Positions 47,726 to 63,104 of a stretch of DNA of 64,000 bases are shown here, piece after piece. Location: contig JAGVSM010002703.1 in NCBI GenBank assembly GCA_022494885.1, forward strand, positions 1-64,000. Reading direction: 5' to 3'. Numbering within the stretch: the stretch's first letter is position 1; the number at the start of each line of letters is the position of its first letter. The translations under genes and the position numbers were made by a program. Under the pieces are notes generated by a model. That model made no database searches and was not told where the DNA came from. It worked only from the letters and a program-made list of their open reading frames with translations. Origin of the DNA: Micrasema longulum (Eukaryota; Arthropoda; Insecta; Trichoptera; Brachycentridae).

Positions 47726-47796
47726 TTATTTTCAGTTTTGTAAAATAAGATTTCTATCTCGTAATATATAAGGTTTACTAATGTATTTTTTGTTTA

Positions 47797-49044
47797 TTAT
47801 TTTTTCAAATAGTATTTGGATGGTACAAAGGGCATTTTAGAAATATGACATTCAGTGTTGGTATTGCGGATGTTGACAGATATGTTGGTATTCAGTTTTT
47901 TAAACTTCTCTTCGACATATCCCATTGCAACATTTCCACCCAGAGAAGGACTCGGACATCCGCTAGTGACTGTTCCTATTACTCGGGAGTCGGAAGGATT
48001 TAAAATCTGCACTCCTCTGCGAGCTGGAGGACCCGTTTCCAACCTTAAACCCACCCGACGTTTGGAGACTCCGTCCCTGATCTGCTTCAACACAACTCCG
48101 GCACCGATGAAATTACCTTCTTCTCTCCTTCTCTTTGCTACCAACCATGTAAGATTAGCTTCGACCGGTGTAACTGTGTCGTCAATATCATTTCCGTACA
48201 AACATAATCCTGCTTCTAACCGTAATGAATCTCTCGCACCCAATCCCGCAAGTCTGACACTTGGTGATTTTAATAAAATTTCACAGATTCGAGTGGCACT
48301 GTCAGCTGGAATAGAAACTTCTACGCCATCTTCTCCAGTATAGCCACAGCGTGTAACCCTGCAGCCTTCTACTCCCGCTACTTTCATTTCCAGAGAATTC
48401 ATAAAATAAAGATTGGAGAGATCCTTGGTGCACAAATTCTGGAATGATTCAACCGCTTTTGGTCCTTGAATAGCGATCAAAGCTCGTTCCGAAACATCCA
48501 GAAAATTCATATGTACATCTTTGCCTTTTGTTTTGAATATTTCCAGGTGTTCTGTCATATGATTCTTATCATGTTCCATCCGTCCGGCGTTCGATACCAC
48601 ATACAAATTATCCGAGTCTACTTTGGTAACGATCAGATCATCGAGGATTCCGCCGTTTTCATTCAGGAATACTGTCAGAGCACTGGAACCATTCTCCATG
48701 TTTTTAAGATCCACAGGGCATAATGTTTCGAACCAGGCGAGGCAATCTTTACCTTTAATGAGAGTCTGTAACATATGAGACACATCGAAAAGAGAGGCAC
48801 TGCTCCTAGTGTGAAGATGAGAGGCAGCAACACCCATATCAGAATATTGTACAGGCAGGAGATGTCCAGCAAAGTCAACCATTTTTCCTCCATTTTTTAC
48901 GTGAAACTCGTAAAGCGACGTTTTCTTTACTTCCCCACCACTTGTTGAATCACATAAAACGTTACTTGTATTCACAAGTCTCATCGGAGGCTTACATCCA
49001 TTGGCTTTGGATATAATTTGAAAACACTTGCTTCGTATAAACAT
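47797..49044 (-). CDS. AMT: Aminomethyltransferase, mitochondrial (glycine cleavage T protein)
   Basis: A single uninterrupted exon encodes 415 residues, the full family length. The first 30 residues are basic and hydroxylated with no acidic residue (MFIRSKCFQIISK...), as in a mitochondrial targeting peptide. Conserved family blocks follow: YEFHVKNGGKMVDFAGHLLPV, SLFDVSHM, GGILDDLIVTK, YVVSNAGR, LIAIQGPKA, CGYTGEDGVEVSIP, GLGARDSLRLEAGLCLYGND and TPVEANLTWLVAKRRR, then the C-terminal barrel (GPPARRGVQI, GTVTSGCPSPSLGGNVAMGYV). The T protein transfers the aminomethyl carbon from the H protein to tetrahydrofolate and releases ammonia in the mitochondrial matrix. The gene has no intron although its neighbours have many, which could mean an old retrocopy or intron loss. 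A minus-strand AATAAA lies just past the stop (47796-47791). Confidence 0.97.
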   Translation of the reverse strand: MFIRSKCFQIISKANGCKPPMRLVNTSNVLCDSTSGGEVKKTSLYEFHVKNGGKMVDFAGHLLPVQYSDMGVAASHLHTRSSASLFDVSHMLQTLIKGKDCLAWFETLCPVDLKNMENGSSALTVFLNENGGILDDLIVTKVDSDNLYVVSNAGRMEHDKNHMTEHLEIFKTKGKDVHMNFLDVSERALIAIQGPKAVESFQNLCTKDLSNLYFMNSLEMKVAGVEGCRVTRCGYTGEDGVEVSIPADSATRICEILLKSPSVRLAGLGARDSLRLEAGLCLYGNDIDDTVTPVEANLTWLVAKRRREEGNFIGAGVVLKQIRDGVSKRRVGLRLETGPPARRGVQILNPSDSRVIGTVTSGCPSPSLGGNVAMGYVEEKFKKLNTNISVNIRNTNTECHISKMPFVPSKYYLKK

Positions 49045-49734
49045 GATGTCTTAAGTCGAAAGGTACATTTAACACTGCTACCAAAAATCAGTTGACTGTT
49101 ACATTGATAAATGTATATCTGGGGTCAGAGGTTACAAATACACATTATTATCTTAGGAAACCAGTAAATATATTTAAAATAATACAATCAATCCTCTTTA
49201 TCCAATTACAATACTAACTCCTGTTAACTTAATGATATTGTAATCAAAGAAACATAATTTAAAACAAACAAATATTTTTCATCAAGTTTGTCCATGAATA
49301 CTTAAATTTATCAGCACCAATATTATTTAAATATTCATGATTCACATTTAATAAACTTTAAATGCTCTAAGTTTATTTGAATGTTTATACTTCCATTGGC
49401 AAAAAGAGCATTATGTATTATCAAACCAAATCATTCTTAAAAACAACTACGAATTTCAGAATCTTGAAAAAATACCTAATGACATTACGCAGTGAAGAAG
49501 TATTTTATGTATTTATTAATTTGTAGACATCAACTTATGGCGGCCATACACCTAATGTTTTACCTGATAAATATACCTGTTCAGGAAATAATAATATGTA
49601 TTTTCTACCTGTGTTATTTGTCATTTTGTCCTCCGTGAAGGAAAAGGTTGTGATTGGAAAAAATGGATTCTCACAAGCGCGCCGTAATTTCATCCAATTG
49701 CATAAGTCAGAGACTTGTTTTCATTTCATTTATT
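49045..49734. other. Upstream of AMT, nothing else recognised
   Basis: AT-rich; expected to contain the AMT promoter and 5' untranslated region. No clear element is seen. Confidence 0.4.
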
Positions 49735-49985
49735 CACTTTTTTCACATTACAAACAATAATAAACATAATGTGACCTCACTGGGGTTACCCGTGCCGAGG
49801 ACACAACAATATACTTTTTTATATTTTTTTACATGTGAGAATATACAAAGAAAACTTAATATACAGAGAGAAATTACAAAATGTTTAGATAGTTTTGAAC
49901 ACTACGTATTTATGTTTATATTTGATTTCTGTATACCTTTATTATTTATATTATAAAACGCACAATAAAAGAACAAAAACATAAC
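49735..49985 (-). mobile_element. LINE 3' end (CCTCGGCACG family), copy 2
   Basis: Reverse complement of 11060-11280: GACCTCACTGGGGTTACCC, GTGCCGAGGACAC and a GTATACC block match in order. Confidence 0.55.
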
Positions 49986-50019
49986 ATTAACTATACGTTT
50001 TGAAAGAGGATGTATTCAA

Positions 50020-50360
50020 ACAAACTCTACCAAAGAGGATGTATTCAAAAAAATCATCCTGTTAGTATTTTTTTTTAAACATTTTTGTGGAGCATAGCAA
50101 TTTACTGCATGTGTCATTAAAAAATATATATCTGTTTGTTGCTTTATAATAGTGCATCGGCATAATGCATCATCGGCAACAAAGACATATGGAAGACATA
50201 TGTAACTATTTCCGAAGCTTTCTGCCCATTGGATTTTAATGTTTTCTCCTGCATTTTTTCAAAAAACTTAATATTCTTAGCTACCAGAAATTCTTCTATT
50301 TGTACCAAAATCTGCTAATATGAATCGGTATTACGCTGTCTGATTCCACCGTTGACTGAA
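50020..50360 (-). mobile_element. Probable Harbinger/PIF transposase remnant
   Basis: A minus-strand reading gives GNSYICLPYVFVADDALCR, which resembles the LPYVFVADDAF block of the DDE_4 transposase of Harbinger elements. Flanking blocks are too decayed to align, and no terminal repeats were identified. Confidence 0.4.
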
Positions 50361-51179
50361 AATTGTCACAGATAGGCCGTTACATGTATGATCAAAGTTG
50401 AACTTCATCATGTGTATGGCCGGCTTTTGTAATTTATCTAAATAAATCATGATTATTTAGATAAATAAATTAACTTTTATTTTGTTTCTTAGTTTTTCCG
50501 ACAGAAATTTTACTTTCCTTCAAAAGGTAACTCTGTAAACACCTTTTAATTCTCGACAATGCACCCAAAGAGTGATACATAGCATTAATATGTGCCTGCA
50601 TCAAACAATAATTTTGGGGATAGGCTTCTGTTCTTTAATATTTCCAAAATTGGCACACCATTTATTACACAAAATTTAATGTAAAGGAAAAAACGGATGT
50701 CCTTATTTTAAAATTATAATTCTGTATTCTATCAGTCTTGGCGCTGTGGCGCAAATTGGCACAAAGAACTATACCGATATTTGAACCGATGAAGTGTGTT
50801 CCAAAAACCGACGTATTCCCTTTGAGGGGTAATATGCAAATGACTCATTAGAATGTGTAAATGGGACCAAGACCAATCCATAGTTTTGATCGACTAGAAG
50901 CCACATTGCCTTGCATGAGGCCAAAGGCATACCTTCAAAAAAATATTGCAGTTTCAGTTTAGTTTTTTTTCTTTTAATTAAAAGCAATATTTGTGTCTGA
51001 TGATTTACTCAAATGTTTCATTTTCAACAAGTTTCTTATTACTCACTATTACAAAATCACCTTCAGAGGTACAAGGTTCAACCCTCGGTGAACTCTGAAC
51101 CCTGCGTCAGCAAAACTAGTCACGAGACAATAAACTATCCGGTCTTTATTCTGAATATGCTCGATGAGCATTTGCATCA
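50361..51179. other. Intergenic, nothing firmly recognised
   Basis: A minus-strand frame of 72 codons at 50769-50987 shows no family features. No RNA gene or strong repeat is seen. Confidence 0.4.
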
Positions 51180-51344
51180 GCAGGCTTATTCTGTCACAAT
51201 TTTGCTTAGTAAATTCGTTTGTTCGTCATATATCCATCTCACTCGCAATCAAAATCGTATAATCAAAATCGCATTTCGCTCTCGTTACCTCTCATACGAT
51301 ATGAATGTTTTTATAAAGTCAATTAGTTACAGATAAGACCACAG
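51180..51344 (+). mobile_element. MITE with CTTATTCTGTCACAAT termini, copy 1
   Basis: Starts GCAGGCTTATTCTGTCAC and ends GTTACAGATAAGACCACAG, which is an imperfect inverted match. Internal TTTCGCTCTC, CTCATACGAT and TATATCCATC blocks are shared with copy 2 (55261-55406) and inverted copy 3 (60351-60485). Confidence 0.7.
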
Positions 51345-52238
51345 CATGTCTTATTGCTTTTATAAATATACCCTGGCCACTCTATACTGCTGATGTCCCG
51401 ATCATCTATAATTTATGTCGGGTAATATTTCTACCCTGATTTTTATCCCTACTCGAATTATCATGAACTCAAAGTAGTTACCCCAACCACAACGAAAATA
51501 ACAACACCTGGAAAAAAATTGACATGAAAAATAGTTGTTTATGACTGAAAAGTCGCAGGGGGAGGGCTATATCCGACAGATAAGGTACACAAACCAAAGT
51601 ACAATCAGACAAAGTTTTTCATGTCATTTTTTTATTTTGTGGGTATTATTTTCTTTGTGGTTGTGGCAGCTGCTTTCAGCTGCTGATTATTATGGATGCC
51701 TCCTAAAACCACGCTTACCGACGCCCGCAGCTGACAGTCCGTTGGCTCACTTTCGCCGCGCGCATTCGTGATGCCGCAGCGTAATGTTGCACGATGGGAA
51801 AAAATATAATTATAATACTATTTTTAAGGTAAAAAAAAGCAATCTGTTAATTTCTCTAAAATTTTATTGTGCATGCTGAAATATTGATTGACACAACAGA
51901 GTAGATAAGTAAAGAGTCATTCAATAAGAGTATTGAACTAATGAACTTTAAATTTAAAACATAAAACAAATTTTATTATAAAACGGATATTTTTATATCA
52001 TGTTAAATAATATTTTATGTTTTAAAGATAATGTCAGTCAAATGTCCTCGATAGCGTTGTTTAATCCGAGATCCAATTTTCATTAGTTCTCTCATTAGAT
52101 GAGCAAAGTAGGGTTAAAAAATTTACTACCCTGGCAACACTAACGAAATGTTCATTTTATTTCTTTGACAATCTGACAGGTGGAAAAATAATTCAATTTT
52201 TAAGTAATGCATTTGTTACATACACATTCATTTGCTAA
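51345..52238. other. Intergenic or LINE 3' untranslated region
   Basis: Contains a short GC-rich patch (51650-51790, GCAGCTGCTTTCAGCTGCTG) but no gene. Part may be the 3' untranslated region of the LINE that ends its coding at 52239. Confidence 0.35.
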
Positions 52239-55124
52239 TTACAAATGAAATGTGATTGCATCCTGTTTCTTTAAGATCCTAGCAGTATTTCTACACTTTA
52301 AAAGGACACAACACGGCATATTTGAATCCAAATCAGGAGTTGCGAACTCATCTCTGGCGTCATCTAATAGCACACAGTGCCACAGGATGTGTTCGGCCGA
52401 TTGATGGTTATCTCCGCAAGCACAGCTCGAGACAGGGGCAAGTCCAAGTTTATGAAGCTTGTCTCTTAACTCCCCATGTCCCGGAACCATTTGTGCAGTA
52501 TGATGGTCAAACACCAAGAACTTACTACACATCCTGTGTCTGATGGAAGGTAAAAAAGACCACGTCCATTTCCCCGTACATGCCATGTCCCATCTATTCT
52601 GCCATTGATTGAGAGTTACGCCTCGCATAATATCACATAGTACGCTAAATTTTGTCTCGGAAGGGCGCAGCTCAACACCAAAGTATTCCATATTCTCTCC
52701 TCTCCTCACAGAGCGTTTTACTACTGCTTCTCTTGTCTCAAAATCTATTGGAAGAACTCCTGCAAGCACAGGAAGAGTCTCAGACGCCACAGTCCGATAT
52801 GCTCTTCTCAGTGCCAGCAGATGAACCCTCTGTCCACTGTCCAAGAAGTGCTAGTCGAGCCACTCCGATATTCAAACGATGTTCCCGTACCTGGGCCGCA
52901 TACGTAACCTGGGCCACATAGGACCCACGATATAGGATCCGCAGGGCTGGAGAGCGGATTCCCCACTCAACACAACTTAGGCGACATAAATGGAAAAACA
53001 AATTTTTAGCCTTTACCGAAACGGTCTTGATGTGCGTGAGAAACGACTGAGTTCTGTCTAGTTGAACACCAAGATACCGAACATGGTCTTGAAACCTGAT
53101 GCTCTTCCCGTCCATCCTAACAACAGGGTTTCTCTCCCTATTCAGGTTCCCTCGTAACATCAAGCCAATGGTCTTGTGAGGAGAGAATGAGAGTTTGTTT
53201 CTTTCACCCCATTTTAAGATGTCGTTCAAAGCATCACTAGCCTTCTTCTCTATCATAGCTCTTGATCCTCCAGAGACAAGAAGTAGCGCATCATCCGCAT
53301 AAGCCACCGTCGTGCAACCCTTTGGCAGCGGAAGTAATAAAAGGTCATCGAATAAAAGGTTCCACAGGGTCGGCCAAAGAACCGAACCCTGAGGAGAGCT
53401 CATGGTAGATGCCCGAACCACACACGTATCGTCATACCTGATGGACACCTCTCTGTCAACAAAATAACTAGGAATAATCTTAAAAAGCTGTCCCGAACAG
53501 AGCCTGTTCTTCAGTTTTAAGAGAACCATCGGCCACCAGGCGTTATCGAAAGCACCAGATATATCCAGGAATACACCCATGACGTACTTTTCGCTGCTAT
53601 CTTTCACCCAATTTAGTGCATATAAAATGGAATGCTCAGTAGATTTCCTTCGGACAAATCCAAACTGACGGTCACAGGGAGGCGACAGGGAGACATTAAG
53701 TCTTCCCGTTATCAGCTTTTCATAAACCTTTCCCATTAGCGGAAGGAGTGTGATCGGCCGATAAGCCCAGGGATCCGACCTCAGCTTGTCATTCCCTTTA
53801 GGTATCACTTCCATTCTTTGGGGAATACTCCCCGTCGAAGACATGTATTCATCACCTGAAGCATCTCATTTCGTGCAAACTTCCATGTATTCTTCACAAT
53901 TATGCCCGTGATTCTGTCTATGCCTGGCGCCTTTGTTGGTCCAAGTCCCCGCACGACAACCTCAACTTCCGCCTCCGAAAAGGGTGCAATAGCAGATCCT
54001 GAGCACCCAGCCCCATCGCGTGGAGGAAGCCGAGACAGATTGCGATCCTGTCTGTGATGGTCCCCCTCTCCAACTCGAGACTCTGGGGGTACGAGTTTCA
54101 ACAACAGCATTTGCAGGGTGGACTCTACGTCCAGACACTCTGTCCCATCGACAGTTATAATACTAGAAAGGTAACGGTCTTAGCCCTTACCAGTGTCACC
54201 GACCGCGCTGTAAAGAGTCCATGGATCAGCATTGCCCACCCCTGTGACCCACCTCCCCCAGCCCTCTCTTCGCACCGGCGATACCTTTAAGATAGGCCGA
54301 CCGAGCAACGCGGAGAGCGGATAAGAGAGCAGCTTCCCTATCACTAGTGAGAGCCCCCCTCCTTACCCCCCACATCGCCTGTAAGCCCTTCTATATATGG
54401 CACGTAAAGACGAAAGGTCAGATGTCCACCATGTTGACTTAATGAGAGCACCAGGCTTAGTGCGTCCCAGGGCGTGGTCAGCCGATCGGACAACTGCTTT
54501 ATTGAAAAAGTTGCCTAATTCTTCAGGTGTTTCTGCGGCATATTCATAAAAATCATACAACTTATTCTGAAGGCAACTACCAAACTTCTCCCAATTGGCT
54601 CCCCTGGTTCTAAAATGGCACGTGGAACGGGCCTCTGGCTCTATGCGTTTCCCAACGCTGAATGTTATAAGTCTGTGATCACTGATTATCACACCCGGGT
54701 GTACCTTCCAGACTCCTGCAACCCCAACGAGGCGTCCCGAACACAGGGTGAGGTCAATGTTGCTCTCTCCACCTGCATAGCTAGAGAACGTTTTAGGCTG
54801 CCCAGGATTATTGAGGAGATTTAAGCCATACAAGGCAATGAACTCTTCAACAGCTTCCCTTTGGTAAGCTCTAGCCACTCCACCATTATCAAACCATAAG
54901 GGCGAACGAGCATTAAAATCCCCACCCACGATAACAGGACGTCCCCCTAGAGCATTGAGAGCACTAGACAGGCCCAGGATATGAGGACCAGGAGGGTCCC
55001 CAAACTTAAAATATACAGAAATAAAAACGATCTCAAGGTCTCCGAGTTTTATCGCCACACACGTGCGGTCCTCTGAAGAGAGCCCCTCCAAAAGCATAGG
55101 CCGGATTAAGGGATTACCTATCAC
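52239..55124 (-). mobile_element. R1-like LINE ORF2, nearly complete but frameshifted
   Basis: Minus-strand order: an apurinic-type endonuclease (55124-54363, with VIVGGDFNARSPLW, SNIDLTL and ISDHRLITF), a linker (54362-54111), KAPGIDRITG (about 53920), and a reverse transcriptase (53844-52780) with AYRPITLLPLMGKVYEKLI, FGFVRRKSTEHSI, FLDISGAFDNAWW, SSPQGSVLWPTLWN and VAYADDALLL. The C-terminal part (52844-52239) has a CACGDNHQSAEHILWHC zinc motif. Endonuclease type, domain order and zinc motif fit the R1 clade. Breaks occur near 54360, about 54215, 53830 and 52820, so it cannot be translated in one piece. ORF1 is not recognised upstream. G+C content is clearly higher than in the flanks, which suggests relatively recent arrival. 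Confidence 0.9.
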
Positions 55125-55260
55125 TGCTCACGTCTAATCAACACCGATCTTGCATGTACTACCTGTAGTCTGCGTGTACTACTGTGGTCGTGGTCCGTTT
55201 GGAAACTGAAAAAGATAATTTCGCGGGCCGTTAATTTCCGATCGCTGCCGTAAATGATAT

Positions 55261-55406
55261 GCAGGCTTATTCTGTCACAATTTCGTTTCGTAAGTTTGTT
55301 CGTTCGCTATATATCCATCCCATTCTGACGCAATTAAAACCATATTTCGCTCTCATACGATACGAATGAATTAACGAAACGAATTAGTTACAGCATAAGG
55401 CCACAG
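55261..55406 (+). mobile_element. MITE with CTTATTCTGTCACAAT termini, copy 2
   Basis: Best-preserved copy: GCAGGCTTATTCTGTCACAA at the start and GTTACAGCATAAGGCCACAG at the end form an imperfect inverted repeat. Same internal order as copy 1. Confidence 0.75.
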
Positions 55407-55671
55407 TAGTTCAAATTTTGGACATCGACTGCCAGGAAATATGTAAATTGTCTGTGGTTAAAGTCAATCGTCTATTTTATTTTTCTGCAATTAAATAGTC
55501 TCTGGTTATCACTGTAACTTTAGTATAGTCAAGATATCTGTAGTCTGTGGTATAGTCTATGCTTTTCAGTTTATCGCCACTGGTAATTTGTGGCTAGTGT
55601 ACTTATAGAACAGAGTAGTAAGTCATTTTATATTTTCCTGTTAACTGAATGATTTTCGCTACATAACAGTT

Positions 55672-56781
55672 ATGCATACAGATTTATCTCCTCATTTGCA
55701 TACTGAAGAGTGCAATAAATTAATACAAGCCCTTAGCCAATGCCACAAAGATGTAAGTAAATGTTTATAGGTTATGTTATTACCTAACTTTATATAAATG
55801 TCAAAACTTTCGTCCACGCGCCAAATATTATTAATTTTATTCAAATAACATTAAAAATTACATTACCCACGGATTAAATAATTCTTTTTTATTTATATTA
55901 AGCAATACCATTATCGTGTTTGTTTTCACAAATTGTCTAGTATGATTATTTACTATCATTGATTTGATGTCAACAATGATTTAGAATATTGACTATTTTT
56001 TTGCACCACAACAGGCAGGACGCCCAATTACAGTGGTGAATTACGAGACAGAACACACAGGCTTAGAAAAATCACATTCAATTTTTGTGTTCTCACCGGT
56101 AATCGAACCTGGAACCTTCCCTGCGTGAGTCAAGTGTCTTAGCCTTGCCGCCTTGATACTTCCAAACATAATAAATATTTAAATCGATATTACCCTTGTT
56201 CATGTTTTATGTAGAATGATGTAAAATCATCAACCCTGTGAATAGAGAATTTTAGCTATTGTTGGACATTAGAGCTTAAATATCAAAGTTAGTTAGCGGA
56301 AATTTGCTCAAATTAATAATATAGTACAAAGTATTTGGTTTGGTACAAAGAATTTAGGTTACATAATGCTTACACACAGGATCAGAGGTCTAATGCCCGC
56401 TCGTCCACAAATTGATTTTTATTTTTTATAACAATTATAACATCTTGATTAAATGTTGAATATAGATCCTAAATTAAAACAAATGTTAGTTTTTTTCTCA
56501 AATCATTTTTTTTCCACATATGCATTTTTGGTCTATTTCTGTTAAGGAAAATTATAACATTTAACTAAGTACTAAGAAATAGATAGAACCTACTTTTTTT
56601 CCTTTGATTTCAGAATCCGTTTAAAAGATTAGTAGGAGCTTGTAATGCATTTGATACAGAGATGGTTAAATGCTTAAAACAAGAAAGACTTCGAAAAAGA
56701 GCAAAAAACAACGCTGACGCCATCATTCATAGAGAAGCTCACTTGCAACGCATGAAAGAAAACACAAAAAACACCATTTAA
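55672..56781 (+). CDS. CMC2: Cytochrome c oxidase assembly factor CMC2-like twin CX9C protein
   Basis: Two exons (55672-55752 and 56614-56781) join in phase 0 with GTAAGT and CAG sites to 82 residues, the usual size for CMC2. It starts [18 protein letters not shown], the conserved family N-terminus. Two CX9C motifs follow, [11 protein letters not shown] and [11 protein letters not shown], then a basic helical tail. Such proteins are imported into the mitochondrial intermembrane space by the Mia40 disulfide relay; CMC2 acts in cytochrome c oxidase assembly. All four cysteines are present. The intron carries SINE copy 3. The stop codon is only 20 bases before the ATG of the next gene, which is in the same orientation, and there is no poly(A) signal between them. 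Confidence 0.93.
55996..56152 (-). mobile_element. tRNA-derived SINE, copy 3
   Basis: Reverse complement of copy 1: head near 56152, TGACTCACGCAGGGAAGGTT and GGTTCGATTACCGG, body with CTGTGTGTTCTG and GTAATTGGGCGTCC, tail at TTTTTTTGCACC. Lies in the CMC2 intron, antisense to the gene. Confidence 0.8.
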
Positions 56782-56801
56782 TAATTAAAAATATTTATAC
56801 A
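56782..56801 (+). promoter_or_regulatory. 20-base junction between CMC2 and ABITRAM
   Basis: The junction is TAATTAAAAATATTTATACA-like, all A/T with one C. It holds no AATAAA and is too short for an independent promoter, which suggests one bicistronic mRNA or an alternative start inside CMC2. Confidence 0.55.
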
Positions 56802-57365
56802 ATGTCTAATCACAATGAAAAAAATTATGCTCACAACCCAATTCCTAGTATAGTTGATTCAATTAACATCAACGATGTATATAAATCTGTAACTGACCGT
56901 TATTTTTCTCGACGGTACTGCATTAATGTCAAAGGGATTATAGGCAATGATCACCTCTTGCTGTTTCATTCAAATAAGATTTGTATCATAACTTTAGCAC
57001 CTTCTCATCCCGCTTTAAAAAAAGATAAGTTTTCTATCGACTATCTCGTTGGTAACACTGATCGATCTAAGAATGCTGTCAAAGGAAAAGGCAAAAAGGG
57101 GGGGCAGATCTTGGAAGTTAATTCCACACTTTGCAAAATAAAATGTGCTGATGAAAATGAGTTTGTTGTATCCAGCTGCATCAAGGGCAAACTTATCGAA
57201 GTAAATGAAGCGCTTATTCAGAACCCCAATCTTCTGAAGACAGATCCAGACTCCTATGGATATATTGCGGTTGTGCTAACACTTATTTCAACCAATCTAA
57301 AGTCTAAAGATGAACTTCTTACTCCTGAAGAATATGAAAAGGTTTTAGCTGATAGAAACTGTTAA
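56802..57365 (+). CDS. ABITRAM: ABITRAM / FAM206A (Simiate) family protein
   Basis: A single exon of 187 residues, similar in length to animal homologues. Recognised from the family layout: SVTDRYFSRRYCINVKGI, then a CIITLAPSHPAL block, a basic glycine/lysine segment (KGKGKKGG, residues about 94-101), LEVNSTLCKIKCADENEF and a lipoyl/H-protein-like fold ending GYIAVVL, with LLTPEEYEKVL at the C-terminus. Vertebrate members bind actin and are linked to transcription control and dendrite growth; the role in arthropods is not settled. The H-like fold lacks evidence for a lipoylated lysine. The start codon is 20 bases downstream of the CMC2 stop. The poly(A) signal AATAAA is at 57405-57410. Confidence 0.88.
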   Translation: MSNHNEKNYAHNPIPSIVDSININDVYKSVTDRYFSRRYCINVKGIIGNDHLLLFHSNKICIITLAPSHPALKKDKFSIDYLVGNTDRSKNAVKGKGKKGGQILEVNSTLCKIKCADENEFVVSSCIKGKLIEVNEALIQNPNLLKTDPDSYGYIAVVLTLISTNLKSKDELLTPEEYEKVLADRNC

Positions 57366-57404
57366 TATTGGTTTTAAAAAAATGTTTTTAAGAATCATTT
57401 CCAA

Positions 57405-57410
57405 AATAAA
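57405..57410 (+). terminator. Poly(A) signal shared by CMC2 and ABITRAM
   Basis: AATAAA, 40 bases after the ABITRAM stop and the first clear signal downstream of both reading frames. Confidence 0.5.
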
Positions 57411-58242
57411 CTAATTATTTGATCACTCCTGTTATCTTATTAAAAATTCATGGAAATAAATTAAATTATAAATAAAAACACGGAGCATCCATTTTTCTTT
57501 TTTTTTATTAAGGTTGTAAACCTTTTGTAAAACTTAAGGTATTTACATAACAAATATACATAATTTAAATAATAACTTGGAAAAATCACTGATGTATTCG
57601 GTGGAGGAACAGTTACTTACTATCTACATGTAAATAATAAGTGGTTCATAAAATGCTGTTATAAGAAAAGCAAATTTTAAATATCATAAGTAAAAGCTTC
57701 ATCAAAATAAAAAGTATTAATTTTTCTTTATGTAAGAAAGATGATAAAATGAAATGGTTTTCGCAAATGATAGTCGATGTTCATTTAAACAATGGTAGCA
57801 ATGTTCTATTTTTGATCAATATCTTACACATTAAATGTACATGTTTTTGTCAACTCAAACATTCCAATCAAACAAAGCAAATAAAAGAGGATAACAGAAA
57901 TTAGTAAATACATAATATGCTAAGTTAACGTAAAATATATATATTAAATAAATAACAAAAATATCTATTACGCGGTAGTGTTGTCTAGGTTTCTTTACAA
58001 AATACAACTTTAACATTCTCTTTTTATGCTTTAACAACCATTATTGACTAGACGTTGTGTAAACATGTAAGTATTTAGTTTATCAAAAATCTAAATTTCG
58101 TGCAGTAAAATGAATTTCAGTATTAATACTTTTTTCGAACTTTGGCGTATTTAATTAATTTGTTGATATCGTATTGCGGTTCACGTTTTTGTAGTTTTTT
58201 TTTTTTTACGATAGCAAGTTTTCACAACTCTTGGGAATCTCA
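57411..58242. other. Convergent 3' region
   Basis: AT-rich; likely holds the 3' untranslated region of the minus-strand sarcalumenin-like gene. No separate gene is seen. Confidence 0.4.

Positions 58243-63104
<4,862 letters not shown>

Noticed and set aside
47855..48343. 162-codon plus-strand frame
   Set aside because: Antisense shadow of AMT, without any family feature of its own.
51180..55406. Composite transposon or LTR retroelement bounded by the two direct MITE copies
   Set aside because: The bounded DNA is a LINE, sequences just outside the copies do not match, and a third copy exists elsewhere, so independent insertions are simpler.
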